Part shown: in pieces, positions 1 through 5,415 of the stretch
Layout: the number at the start of each line of letters is the position of its first letter
Numbering within the stretch: the stretch's first letter is position 1
Assembly (NCBI GenBank): GCA_027030435.1
Contig: JALVEX010000022.1
Span: 1 to 5,702, forward strand
DNA length: 5,702 bases
Reading direction: 5' to 3'
Source: Paracoccaceae bacterium
Lineage (GTDB): Bacteria > Pseudomonadota > Alphaproteobacteria > Rhodobacterales > Rhodobacteraceae
Position numbers and translations under genes: made by a program
The notes under the pieces: model-generated
What the model was told of the DNA's origin: nothing
The model's input: only the letters and a program-made list of their open reading frames with translations
Database searches by the model: none

Positions 1-1
1 C

Positions 2-961
2 CATCAGCAAGACAAAGGGGAGCAGATGCAGGCCGGTTCATTGCCAGACCTGCGGAATGGGGAATCCCGGGGAAGCGAGAATACAAGGGCGGACAGGGCA
101 GATGCCCCAGCCGCTGGCTCGGTTGATATGGGTGAAGCGGTTCAGGCAGTTCGCCCCGGCAAGCCGCTGAAAAAAAGGGAAATATTCCTGAATAGCGGCT
201 CTGGCCGGGGCAACGGCATGGCTGATGGCGATCATTTCGGGGGATCGGCAGGCCCGGAAGGCGATGCAGGTATTCTGCGGAAAGACAACGATGTTTCCGA
301 CGGAAGCCGTGAAACACACCCGAGGCAGCCTGTCAGCGAGCACAGGCCCATGAGGAGAGGCAATCTACCGGCTTTTCCGGCGGGCGATTCTCCAGGAGTT
401 CCGAAAGTGGAAAATCCGCATGATGGATTGAACCAGAGCCTGAATACCCTGATGGCTGGTAATGGGCCCCATTCAACTGTCGGCCCGGATACCCTCCGTG
501 AGGTTGCCGGGGTTGCACGAGGCCATGCCCCGCCTCACCTTCCTGTGGCCGAGCGGCATGTCATCCAGCAGGTTGCACAGGCCGCGGTGCAGATTGCCGA
601 TCGCCCGATCGAACTGCGCCTTGACCCCGAGGAGCTTGGGCGTGTCAGGCTGGTTATGACCATGAAGGATAATAACGCGATAGCCGTTTCCATTCATGCC
701 GAACGGCCCGAAACACTGGATCTGATGCGCCGCAATATCAACGAATTGACGCAGGAATTTCGGGATCTGGGCTATGGCAATTCGGAATTCAGCTTCGGAT
801 CCGGGATGAGCGATCAGCGTGGCCGGGGCGAGGCGATGCCTGTTGAGCAAACCCCTTTGGCCGATCTTGGCGCGGAGGCGAAAGCGGATGCCGCAATGCA
901 CAGGCCGCGCCCGGCCCCGCTTGTGCTTGAAATATCGGAAAGGCTCGATCTGCGCCTCTGA
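2..961 (+). CDS. fliK: Flagellar hook-length control protein FliK, C-terminal part (5' end outside window)
   Basis: FliK is exported through the flagellar type III apparatus, measures hook length, and switches export from hook to filament substrates. The reading frame is open to the left edge. An ATG at 26, with GGGGAG only 3 nt before it, is a possible start (311 aa), but FliK proteins are usually longer, so the gene probably begins upstream. Counting from that ATG, residues 1-165 are low-complexity and rich in Gly, Pro, Arg and Asp, as expected of the poorly conserved, flexible FliK N-terminus. Residues about 172-258 form the conserved Flg_hook domain, with the signature ELRLDPEELGRVRLVM (195-210) and then an amphipathic LDLMRRNINELTQEFRDLGY-like helix (231-250). 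A variable tail follows. The next gene is flgD, 18 nt downstream and probably co-transcribed. Family assignment is firm from the domain signature; the true start is unknown. Confidence 0.87.
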   Translation, partial: HQQDKGEQMQAGSLPDLRNGESRGSENTRADRADAPAAGSVDMGEAVQAVRPGKPLKKREIFLNSGSGRGNGMADGDHFGGSAGPEGDAGILRKDNDVSDGSRETHPRQPVSEHRPMRRGNLPAFPAGDSPGVPKVENPHDGLNQSLNTLMAGNGPHSTVGPDTLREVAGVARGHAPPHLPVAERHVIQQVAQAAVQIADRPIELRLDPEELGRVRLVMTMKDNNAIAVSIHAERPETLDLMRRNINELTQEFRDLGYGNSEFSFGSGMSDQRGRGEAMPVEQTPLADLGAEAKADAAMHRPRPAPLVLEISERLDLRL

Positions 962-979
962 GAAAGGAAAGGATACCCC

Positions 980-1648
980 ATGCAACCAATCACATCGCCG
1001 CCCCCGGCAACACAGCCATTGCGCAATGGTGCTGGCGAGAAGCCCACGGCAGCTTTCAACAGCGATTTCGATACATTTCTGAAGATGCTGACGGCCCAGA
1101 TGAAGAATCAGGATCCGTTCAATCCCATGAAGAACGAGGAATTCGCTGTCCAGCTGGCAACGTTTTCGGGTGTTGAGCAGCAGATCAGATCAAACAAGCT
1201 GCTCGAGAGTATCGCGACCGGCCTTTCAGGCAGCGGCCTGGCGCAAGTGGCCGGATGGGTGGGCATGGAAGGGCGCGCGGAAATGCCGGCACGTTTCGGT
1301 GGCAGCCCCGTAACCATCTTCCCGAAGCCCGATGCAGAGGCTGACCAGGCCGAACTGATCGTGCGTGATGCGTCCGGGGCCGAAGTGGGCCGCAGCCCGA
1401 TAGGGCTTGACGGCGAGGCGATCGAATGGGCCGGCGTTGGAGCCGGAGGCCAGCCGCTCCCGCCCGGGCTCTACAGCTTCAGCGTGGAAAGCTACAAGGA
1501 CGGAAAATCCCTTGGGCAGAACTTGGCCGAAACCTATGCCACCATTCGGGAAGCGAGGATGGAGGATGGCGCGGCCGTGCTTCTCATGGACAACGGTCAG
1601 AAAATACCGGCATCCGCGCTCACCGCTCTGCGTAGCCCCGAAATCTGA
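980..1648 (+). CDS. flgD: Flagellar hook assembly scaffold protein FlgD
   Basis: FlgD forms the cap on the growing hook and lets FlgE subunits polymerise; it is exported and later replaced. The 222-aa length is typical of the family. Residues 32-68 carry the hallmark N-terminal region: FDTFLKMLTAQMKNQDPFNP, followed by a KNEEF...QLATFSGVEQQ stretch. Residues about 100-190 look like the FlgD Tudor/Ig-like part, with a PPGLYSFSVE strand (161-170) as seen in FLG-type beta domains. There is no signal peptide, as expected for a type III export substrate. The ATG at 980 has a strong purine-rich ribosome site (AAGGAAAGGA, 964-973) 6 nt upstream, which settles the start. It lies 18 nt after fliK, a gene order common in alphaproteobacterial flagellar clusters. 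No further flagellar gene follows in the window, so this is probably the end of that operon. Confidence 0.96.
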   Translation: MQPITSPPPATQPLRNGAGEKPTAAFNSDFDTFLKMLTAQMKNQDPFNPMKNEEFAVQLATFSGVEQQIRSNKLLESIATGLSGSGLAQVAGWVGMEGRAEMPARFGGSPVTIFPKPDAEADQAELIVRDASGAEVGRSPIGLDGEAIEWAGVGAGGQPLPPGLYSFSVESYKDGKSLGQNLAETYATIREARMEDGAAVLLMDNGQKIPASALTALRSPEI

Positions 1649-1660
1649 CCGACTTTCCAT

Positions 1661-1684
1661 CTGCAAGGCATCGCAATCTTGCAG
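1661..1684 (+). terminator. Inverted repeat after flgD (possible weak terminator)
   Basis: CTGCAAG (1661-1667) and CTTGCAG (1678-1684) are perfect 7-bp inverted arms around a 10-nt loop, beginning 13 nt after the flgD stop codon. There is no T-run on the 3' side; the sequence continues GCCTTGGGGGG. It is therefore not a canonical intrinsic terminator. It may be a 3'-end stabilising hairpin, part of a Rho-dependent end, or chance. A second, overlapping pairing (CAAGGC 1664-1669 with GCCTTG 1685-1690) would be mutually exclusive with it. Confidence 0.3.
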
Positions 1685-1714
1685 GCCTTGGGGGGTACGC
1701 TACCTTTCCGGAGG

Positions 1715-1741
1715 TTGACAGCCGAGGAAAATTGGCAGAAT
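1715..1741 (+). promoter_or_regulatory. Candidate sigma-70-type promoter for the kinase gene
   Basis: A perfect TTGACA -35 hexamer lies at 1715-1720. The best -10 match downstream is CAGAAT (1736-1741, 4 of 6 consensus bases) with a short 15-bp spacer. Transcription would then start near 1748, upstream of both candidate ATG starts (1760 and 1784). The poor -10 and short spacer keep this tentative. If real, it would separate the kinase from the flagellar operon. Confidence 0.25.
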
Positions 1742-1783
1742 TGCCCTGTTGCAACCGCAATGGAAATCCGGGGCGCGCTCTGC

Positions 1784-2677
1784 ATGCACAACGAGATCAG
1801 GCCTTCGCCGGGGCGCGCCTCACGATGGATTCCGCGGGCAGTGGATGCGCATCTCGTGATCCCATCGCAGGCGAACTGGCAGATTCTGCGGGGTGGACGC
1901 AGCAACAGGCTATGGCGGGTGCGCTGGCGCGATCAGGACATCGTTATCAAGATTGCAGCCGGTGCGAAGCGGGGCAACCCGCTCTTTCCCAACCTCCCCG
2001 AAAGCGAGTATGAAGCCATGCAGAGGCTGGCCCCCCACGGGCTCGCACCGGAGCCGATAGCTTGCTTGAAGACAGCTGCGGGAATGATCCTGGCCTATCG
2101 GCATGTCAGGGGCATTGCCGGGCGTGTATCGCCTACAGAAGCGGCCCTGACCCTGCGCAAACTGCATGATCATCACGCATGGGGCTGGGTTTCGCGCGTC
2201 ATTCCCTCGGGCAGCGGAGCGATCGCGGCACATGCCCGCGCCATGCTGGCTTCCTGTCCGTCCCCGCAGGCCCGCCGCCTGCTTTCACTGGCTCCTTCCG
2301 GCCTTGTGCCGCCAACGCGCCGCATCGCCCTTCTCCACGGCGATCCGGTGCCGGCAAATCTTGTTGCCGGGGAAGAGGGCACGAAACTCATAGATTGGCA
2401 ATGCCCTGCGGCGGGGGATCCCTGCGAGGATATCGCGATCCATCTTTCCCCGGCGATGCAGGCCCTCTATGGGCACCGCCCGCTCCGGCCGCGTGAAAAA
2501 CAGGCATTCCTTGCCGCATATGGTGATCCGGAAATCACCGCGCGCTATCGGCGCCTGGCACCATTCTTTCACTGGCGCATGGCTGCTTACTGCCTTTGGA
2601 AATTCGTCAGGGGCGCAAGGGAATATGGATCCGCCATGAGGCTTGAAATCGCCATGTTGGGCCGCATCAGAGCCTAA
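1784..2677 (+). CDS. Small-molecule phosphotransferase, choline/thiamine kinase-like (APH superfamily), substrate unknown
   Basis: This is a cytoplasmic kinase of the aminoglycoside phosphotransferase/choline kinase fold, predicted to move the ATP gamma-phosphate to a small hydroxylated substrate. Counted from the ATG at 1784 (297 aa), these motifs are visible: a nucleotide-binding loop RGGRSNRLWRV (36-46), the ATP-anchoring lysine in IVIKI (Lys56), the catalytic loop HGDPVPAN (185-192; Asp187 and Asn192), and the metal-binding Asp204 in LIDWQCP, followed by GDPCEDIA (211-218). All key kinase residues are present, so it is probably active. The DWQCPA sequence differs from the DWE.A form usual in choline and thiamine kinases, so neither substrate should be assumed. 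The start is uncertain: the frame is open back to TTG codons at 1679 and 1715, with an alternative ATG at 1760 (8 residues longer), and no candidate has a good ribosome site. The homologous fold begins near 1875. It is downstream of flgD on the same strand but separated by about 135 nt; a flagellar role is not supported. Confidence 0.85.
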   Translation: MHNEIRPSPGRASRWIPRAVDAHLVIPSQANWQILRGGRSNRLWRVRWRDQDIVIKIAAGAKRGNPLFPNLPESEYEAMQRLAPHGLAPEPIACLKTAAGMILAYRHVRGIAGRVSPTEAALTLRKLHDHHAWGWVSRVIPSGSGAIAAHARAMLASCPSPQARRLLSLAPSGLVPPTRRIALLHGDPVPANLVAGEEGTKLIDWQCPAAGDPCEDIAIHLSPAMQALYGHRPLRPREKQAFLAAYGDPEITARYRRLAPFFHWRMAAYCLWKFVRGAREYGSAMRLEIAMLGRIRA

Positions 2678-3573
2678 TCAAGCTTTTCGGGCAAAGGCTT
2701 TCCACGCAGAAATTCCTGCGCGCCCATCGCCTGCTTGCCGGCGCGTTGGGCCTTGAGGATCTCCACCGCCCCATCACCGCAGGCCACGGTAAAGCCATCC
2801 AGAACCTGCCCCGGCGCGCCATCACCTTCCGCGAGCCTGCTTTGCAGTAGTTTCACCCGTTCGCCTTCGATCTCGCACCAGGCTCCGGGAAAGGGGCTGA
2901 GGCCGCGGATGTGACGATCGACCTCAATGGCAGGGCGGTTCCAATCGATCCGGGATTCGGCCTTGTCGATCTTCTGCGCATAGGTCACGCCCTTTTCGGG
3001 CTGGGGCCGGGGCTCGAGATCAGCCAGCCGATCCAGCGCCTGCACGATCAGCCCTGCCCCCATCTGCGAAAGCCTGTCGTGCAGGGTGCCGGTCGTATCC
3101 TCGGGGTTTATTGAGGTGGCTTCGCAAAGCAGCACCGGCCCGGTATCAAGCCCGGCCTCCATCCGCATGATGCAGACACCCGTTTCCTTGTCCCCCGCCA
3201 TGATTGCGCGGTGAATGGGAGCTGCGCCGCGCCAGCGCGGCAGGAGCGAGGCGTGGATGTTGAGGCAGCCGTTTTTCGGCGCATCAAGAACGGGCTGGGG
3301 CAGGATCAGCCCGTAGGCCACGACCACGGCGAGATCCGCTTCAAGCGCGGCAAAGGCCTCCTGTTCGGCGGTATTCTTCAGAGAAACCGGATGGCGCACC
3401 TCGAGGCCAAGCTCTTCGGCGCGCCGATGCACGGGCGAGGGGCGCTCCTTTCTGCCCCGCCCCGCCGGGCGCGGCGGCTGGGTATAGACGGCGGCAATCT
3501 CATGCCCCGCCTCCGCCAGCGCCTCGAGGGCGGGCACGGAAAATTCCGGCGTTCCCATGAAGATGATGCGCAA
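2674..3573 (-). CDS. fmt: Methionyl-tRNA formyltransferase
   Basis: Fmt transfers a formyl group from 10-formyl-tetrahydrofolate to Met-tRNA(fMet) so that translation can initiate. The product is 299 aa, close to the family's usual 305-320. The N-terminal Rossmann-like catalytic domain opens with RIIFMGTPEFSVPALEAL. The basic tRNA-contact loop PRPAGRGRK is at 35-43. The active-site block has Asn105 and His107 in NIHASLLPRWRGAAPI (105-120), and Asp143 in GLDTG, matching the known catalytic Asn-His-Asp set. The smaller C-terminal tRNA-binding domain starts around 200 with IDWNRPA and RGLSPFPGAW. The start codon is TTG (3573-3571): no in-frame ATG precedes the conserved N-terminus, and GGGAG lies 9 nt upstream. 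It follows def by 23 nt on the same strand, the classic def-fmt operon. Its stop codon overlaps the stop of the convergent kinase gene. Confidence 0.97.
   Translation of the reverse strand: MRIIFMGTPEFSVPALEALAEAGHEIAAVYTQPPRPAGRGRKERPSPVHRRAEELGLEVRHPVSLKNTAEQEAFAALEADLAVVVAYGLILPQPVLDAPKNGCLNIHASLLPRWRGAAPIHRAIMAGDKETGVCIMRMEAGLDTGPVLLCEATSINPEDTTGTLHDRLSQMGAGLIVQALDRLADLEPRPQPEKGVTYAQKIDKAESRIDWNRPAIEVDRHIRGLSPFPGAWCEIEGERVKLLQSRLAEGDGAPGQVLDGFTVACGDGAVEILKAQRAGKQAMGAQEFLRGKPLPEKLD
2680..2700 (+). terminator. Hairpin just past the kinase stop, inside the 3' end of fmt
   Basis: AAGCTTTT (2680-2687) pairs with AAAGGCTT (2693-2700) as an 8-bp stem with one G-U pair and a 5-nt CGGGC loop. It starts 2 nt after the kinase stop codon. 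Only a short T stretch follows (2699-2701), and the stem is AT-rich, so as an intrinsic terminator it is weak. It sits wholly in fmt coding sequence, so the pairing may be a by-product of codons. Confidence 0.25.
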
Positions 3574-3583
3574 CGCCCCTTGC
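3568..3583. repeat. 16-bp direct repeat, copy 1 (over the fmt start)
   Basis: GCGCAACGCCCCTTGC on the + strand is identical to 4154-4169. On the fmt strand it reads GCAAGGGGCGTTGCGC and contains the TTG start codon plus the ten bases before it. Identity stops on both sides (t/c before, t/g after). Confidence 0.8.
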
Positions 3584-3587
3584 TCCC
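3583..3587 (-). promoter_or_regulatory. Ribosome binding site supporting the TTG start of fmt
   Basis: GGGAG on the minus strand lies 9 nt before the TTG codon at 3573-3571, within the 23-nt def-fmt gap. A second purine run, AAGGGG (3581-3576), ends only 2 nt before TTG and is too close to be the main site. Together with conserved residues starting immediately (RIIFMG), this makes TTG the likely start. Confidence 0.6.
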
Positions 3588-3596
3588 GTTTTCTGC

Positions 3597-4124
3597 TCAG
3601 GCCTTTTCGCGCGCCAGCTCGCGCTTCAGCTTCACCATCTTGCGGGTGATCAGCTGGCGCTTGAGCGGCTTCAGGTAATCGATGAACAAGACGCCGTTCA
3701 GATGATCGATTTCGTGCTGCACGCAGGTGGCCCAGAGGCCATCGAAGTCCTTTTCCCGCTCCTCGCCATCGGCATCGATCCAGCGCACGCGCACCTCGGC
3801 GGGGCGGGTGACTTCGGCATATTGCTCGGGGATCGAGAGGCAGCCTTCCTCATAGGTGTTGAGATCCTCGGATTTGGCGATCACTTCCGGGTTGAACATC
3901 ACCACGGGGCTGCGGGGCGCATCCTTGTCGCGCTGGGCATCGAGCACGATCAGCCGCTTCAGGATCCCCACCTGCGGCGCGGCAAGGCCGATCCCCGGTG
4001 CGTCATACATGGTTTCGAGCATGTCTTCGGAAAGCGCATGCAATTCGCCGGTGATGTTCTCCACAGGCTTGCACGCCTTCTTCAGGCGCGGATCGGGATG
4101 GATGAGGATCGGGCGTATGGTCAT
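3597..4124 (-). CDS. def: Peptide deformylase
   Basis: Def is a metalloenzyme that removes the N-formyl group from nascent proteins at the ribosome, undoing the modification set by Fmt, its operon partner. From the ATG at 4124 the protein has 175 aa, near the usual 165-190. The three family motifs are complete: GIGLAAPQVG (44-53), EGCLS (93-97, metal ligand Cys95) and QHEIDH (136-141, His137 and His141 as metal ligands, Glu138 as catalytic base). The EGCLS and HEIDH forms and the short lysine/arginine-rich tail fit a bacterial type 1 enzyme. A second start, ATG at 4133 (adding Met-Trp-Ala), is possible. I prefer 4124 because MTIRPILIHPDPRL matches the usual N-terminus, neither start has a clear ribosome site, and a candidate promoter would place the transcript start on this ATG. 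fmt follows after 23 nt. Confidence 0.97.
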   Translation of the reverse strand: MTIRPILIHPDPRLKKACKPVENITGELHALSEDMLETMYDAPGIGLAAPQVGILKRLIVLDAQRDKDAPRSPVVMFNPEVIAKSEDLNTYEEGCLSIPEQYAEVTRPAEVRVRWIDADGEEREKDFDGLWATCVQHEIDHLNGVLFIDYLKPLKRQLITRKMVKLKRELAREKA

Positions 4125-4130
4125 GGCCCA

Positions 4131-4159
4131 CATTTAGGGCATGGGCCCGGCCCGCGCAA
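4131..4159 (-). promoter_or_regulatory. Candidate promoter of def-fmt, predicting a leaderless transcript
   Basis: On the minus strand TTGCGC (4159-4154) is followed after exactly 17 nt by TAAATG (4136-4131), a moderate -35/-10 pair. A start 7 nt further on falls at 4124, the first base of the favoured def ATG. The -10 matches consensus at only 3 of 6 positions. The support is the spacing, the absence of a ribosome site, and the mirrored arrangement on the other strand. Confidence 0.4.
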
Positions 4160-4169
4160 CGCCCCTTGC
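4154..4169. repeat. 16-bp direct repeat, copy 2 (def / PLP-enzyme intergenic region)
   Basis: GCGCAACGCCCCTTGC is identical and in the same orientation to 3568-3583, 586 bp away. Here it lies in the 93-nt non-coding gap between the favoured def start and the divergent gene. It provides most of the inverted repeat at 4154-4171. Confidence 0.8.
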
Positions 4170-4171
4170 GC
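4154..4171. repeat. Perfect inverted repeat GCGCAA-N6-TTGCGC
   Basis: Two 6-bp arms (4154-4159 and 4166-4171) flank CGCCCC. The arms coincide with the proposed -35 elements of the two divergent promoters. The symmetry could simply be two facing -35 boxes or could be an operator for a dimeric regulator acting on both. Confidence 0.55.
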
Positions 4172-4193
4172 TTGGCCGCGCTTTCGCTAGCTT
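4166..4193 (+). promoter_or_regulatory. Candidate promoter of the PatB/MalY-type gene
   Basis: TTGCGC (4166-4171) and TAGCTT (4188-4193) are separated by 16 nt. Transcription would start near 4200, giving a leader of about 18 nt that contains the ribosome site GAGAGGG (4207-4213) before the ATG at 4218. The match to sigma-70 consensus is modest, but the geometry fits a short leader. Confidence 0.4.
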
Positions 4194-4217
4194 GGCGCGA
4201 AACAATGAGAGGGCCCC

Positions 4218-5390
4218 ATGGATTTCGATCGGATCATCGACCGCCGCAACACCCATTCCCTGAAATGGGACATGATGGAAAAGCTCTATGGCGTGCCGGC
4301 CGATGATGGCATCGCCATGTGGGTGGCCGACATGGATTTCCCAGCGCCCGATTGCGTGCGCGCCGCACTCGGGAGAATGCTCGATCACGGCATCTTCGGC
4401 TATTACGGCGATGATGCCTCCTATCGCGATGCGATCTGCTGGTGGATGCGTGAGCGCCACGGATGGGAGGTGGATCCGCAAGCGATCTTCACCACCCACG
4501 GCCTGGTGAACGGCACCGCCATGTGCCTTGAGGCCTTCACCGATCCGGGTGATGGAGTGGTGCTTTTCACCCCCGTTTACCATGCCTTCGCCCGGGTGAT
4601 CCGGGCCAGCTGGCGGAAGGTGGTGGAATGCCCGCTGGTGATGCGCGACGGCCGCTACGAGATGGATTTCGCTGCCTGGGATCAGCGGATGACGGGGCAC
4701 GAGAAGATGCTGATCCTGTGCTCGCCGCACAATCCGGGCGGGCGCGTCTGGAGCCGCGAGGAGCTTCGGGGCGTGGCAGATTTCGCGCGCCGGCATGATC
4801 TCGTGCTGGTGTCCGACGAGATCCACCACGATCTGGTGATGCCGGGCCACAGGCACATCCCGATGCCGCTTGCAGATGAAGGCATATCCGAGCGTCTGGT
4901 GATGCTTACCGCCCCGAGCAAGACCTTCAACATCGCCGGCGCCCATTGCGGCAACGTGATCATCCATGATCCCGATTTGCGCCAGCGCTTCGCCGCGCGC
5001 ATGGCTGCGCTGGGCATCGCGCCCAACAGCTTCGGGCTGGTAATGACGGAAGCCGCCTATTCCCCCGAAGGGGCGAAGTGGGTGGATGCCCTGCTGCCCT
5101 ATCTCGATCGCAATCGCCGGCTGTTCGATGAGGGGGTGAATGCGATCCCCGGCGTGCGCTCGATGCCGCTCGAAGCGACCTATCTCGCCTGGGTGGATTT
5201 TTCCGGCACCGGGATGAGCCCTGACGAGGTTCGCCGCCGGGTGGAGGGCGAGGCGAAGATCGCCGCCAATCACGGCGAGAGCTTCGGCACGGGGGGCGAG
5301 AGCTTCCTGCGTTTCAATCTCGCCACACCGCGCACGCGGGTGGAAGATGCCGTGGCAAGGCTTCAGGCGGCATTTGCCGATCTGCAGTAG
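4218..5390 (+). CDS. PatB/MalY-family PLP-dependent C-S lyase (cystathionine beta-lyase-like) / aminotransferase
   Basis: This is a fold-type I PLP enzyme of the class I/II aminotransferase superfamily. The N-terminus (MDFDRIIDRRNTHSLKWDMM, then MWVADMDFPAP at 34-44) is the signature of the PatB/MalY branch. Members cleave C-S bonds of cystathionine or cysteine conjugates to give pyruvate, ammonia and a thiol, in methionine or sulfur metabolism. Visible cofactor and substrate residues are Tyr121 (TPVYHAF), Asn172 in SPHNPGGR (169-176), Asp200 in SDEIHHDL, Schiff-base Lys235 in TAPSKTFNIAG, and the carboxylate-binding arginine in FLRFNLATPR (Arg365). The 390-aa length is normal and no key residue is missing. 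GAGAGGG 4 nt upstream of the ATG supports the start. The gene is divergent from def and convergent with hslU, so it is probably a single-gene unit. Cystathionine beta-lyase is the likely activity, but an aminotransferase role cannot be excluded. MalY's repressor side-function in E. coli should not be assumed. Confidence 0.92.
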   Translation: MDFDRIIDRRNTHSLKWDMMEKLYGVPADDGIAMWVADMDFPAPDCVRAALGRMLDHGIFGYYGDDASYRDAICWWMRERHGWEVDPQAIFTTHGLVNGTAMCLEAFTDPGDGVVLFTPVYHAFARVIRASWRKVVECPLVMRDGRYEMDFAAWDQRMTGHEKMLILCSPHNPGGRVWSREELRGVADFARRHDLVLVSDEIHHDLVMPGHRHIPMPLADEGISERLVMLTAPSKTFNIAGAHCGNVIIHDPDLRQRFAARMAALGIAPNSFGLVMTEAAYSPEGAKWVDALLPYLDRNRRLFDEGVNAIPGVRSMPLEATYLAWVDFSGTGMSPDEVRRRVEGEAKIAANHGESFGTGGESFLRFNLATPRTRVEDAVARLQAAFADLQ

Positions 5391-5393
5391 TAT

Positions 5394-5415
5394 AGGGCAG
5401 AAACAGAGCCTTTTT
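5394..5415 (+). terminator. Weak intrinsic terminator candidate between the convergent genes
   Basis: AGGGC (5394-5398) can pair with GCCTT (5408-5412) around a 9-nt loop, and the 3' arm runs into five T residues (5411-5415). The stem is short (5 bp, one G-T pair). It lies in the 23-nt gap between the PLP-enzyme stop and the hslU stop, so it would serve the + strand gene; read on the minus strand it lacks a T-run. Confidence 0.35.

Noticed and set aside
473..985. Minus-strand open frame of 170 codons opposite the conserved fliK domain.
   Set aside because: It lies antisense to the Flg_hook domain and has no recognisable motif or supporting ribosome site.
1667..1754. Sigma-54 (-24/-12) promoter candidates such as GGCATCGCAATCTTGCA and TGGCAGAATTGC, of interest because flagellar genes often use sigma-54.
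   Set aside because: The GG-to-GC spacing must be 10 nt; the candidates give 12, 7 or 15.
2351..2370. Perfect inverted repeat CCGGCAA-N6-TTGCCGG.
   Set aside because: It lies inside the kinase catalytic loop region, encoding PANLVAG, and is explained by the codons. There is no T-run or regulatory context.
1..2677. Apparent lower GC in the flagellar/kinase half, suggesting horizontal transfer.
   Set aside because: Hand-counted 60-base rows overlap widely. The left half gives 50-72% (661-720: 30/60; 481-540: 43/60). The right half gives 50-83% (3661-3720: 30/60; 3421-3480: 50/60). The difference is not reliable without a proper calculation.
2993..3005. GCCC-TTTTC-GGGC hairpin.
   Set aside because: It is short and internal to fmt coding sequence, with no T-run; a coding by-product.
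4134..5273. Long open frame on the minus strand (379 codons) opposite the PLP-enzyme gene.
   Set aside because: It is fully antisense to a gene with every catalytic motif intact. Its product is a His/Ala/Gly/Ile-rich mixture with no recognisable domain, typical of the shadow frame of a GC-rich gene.
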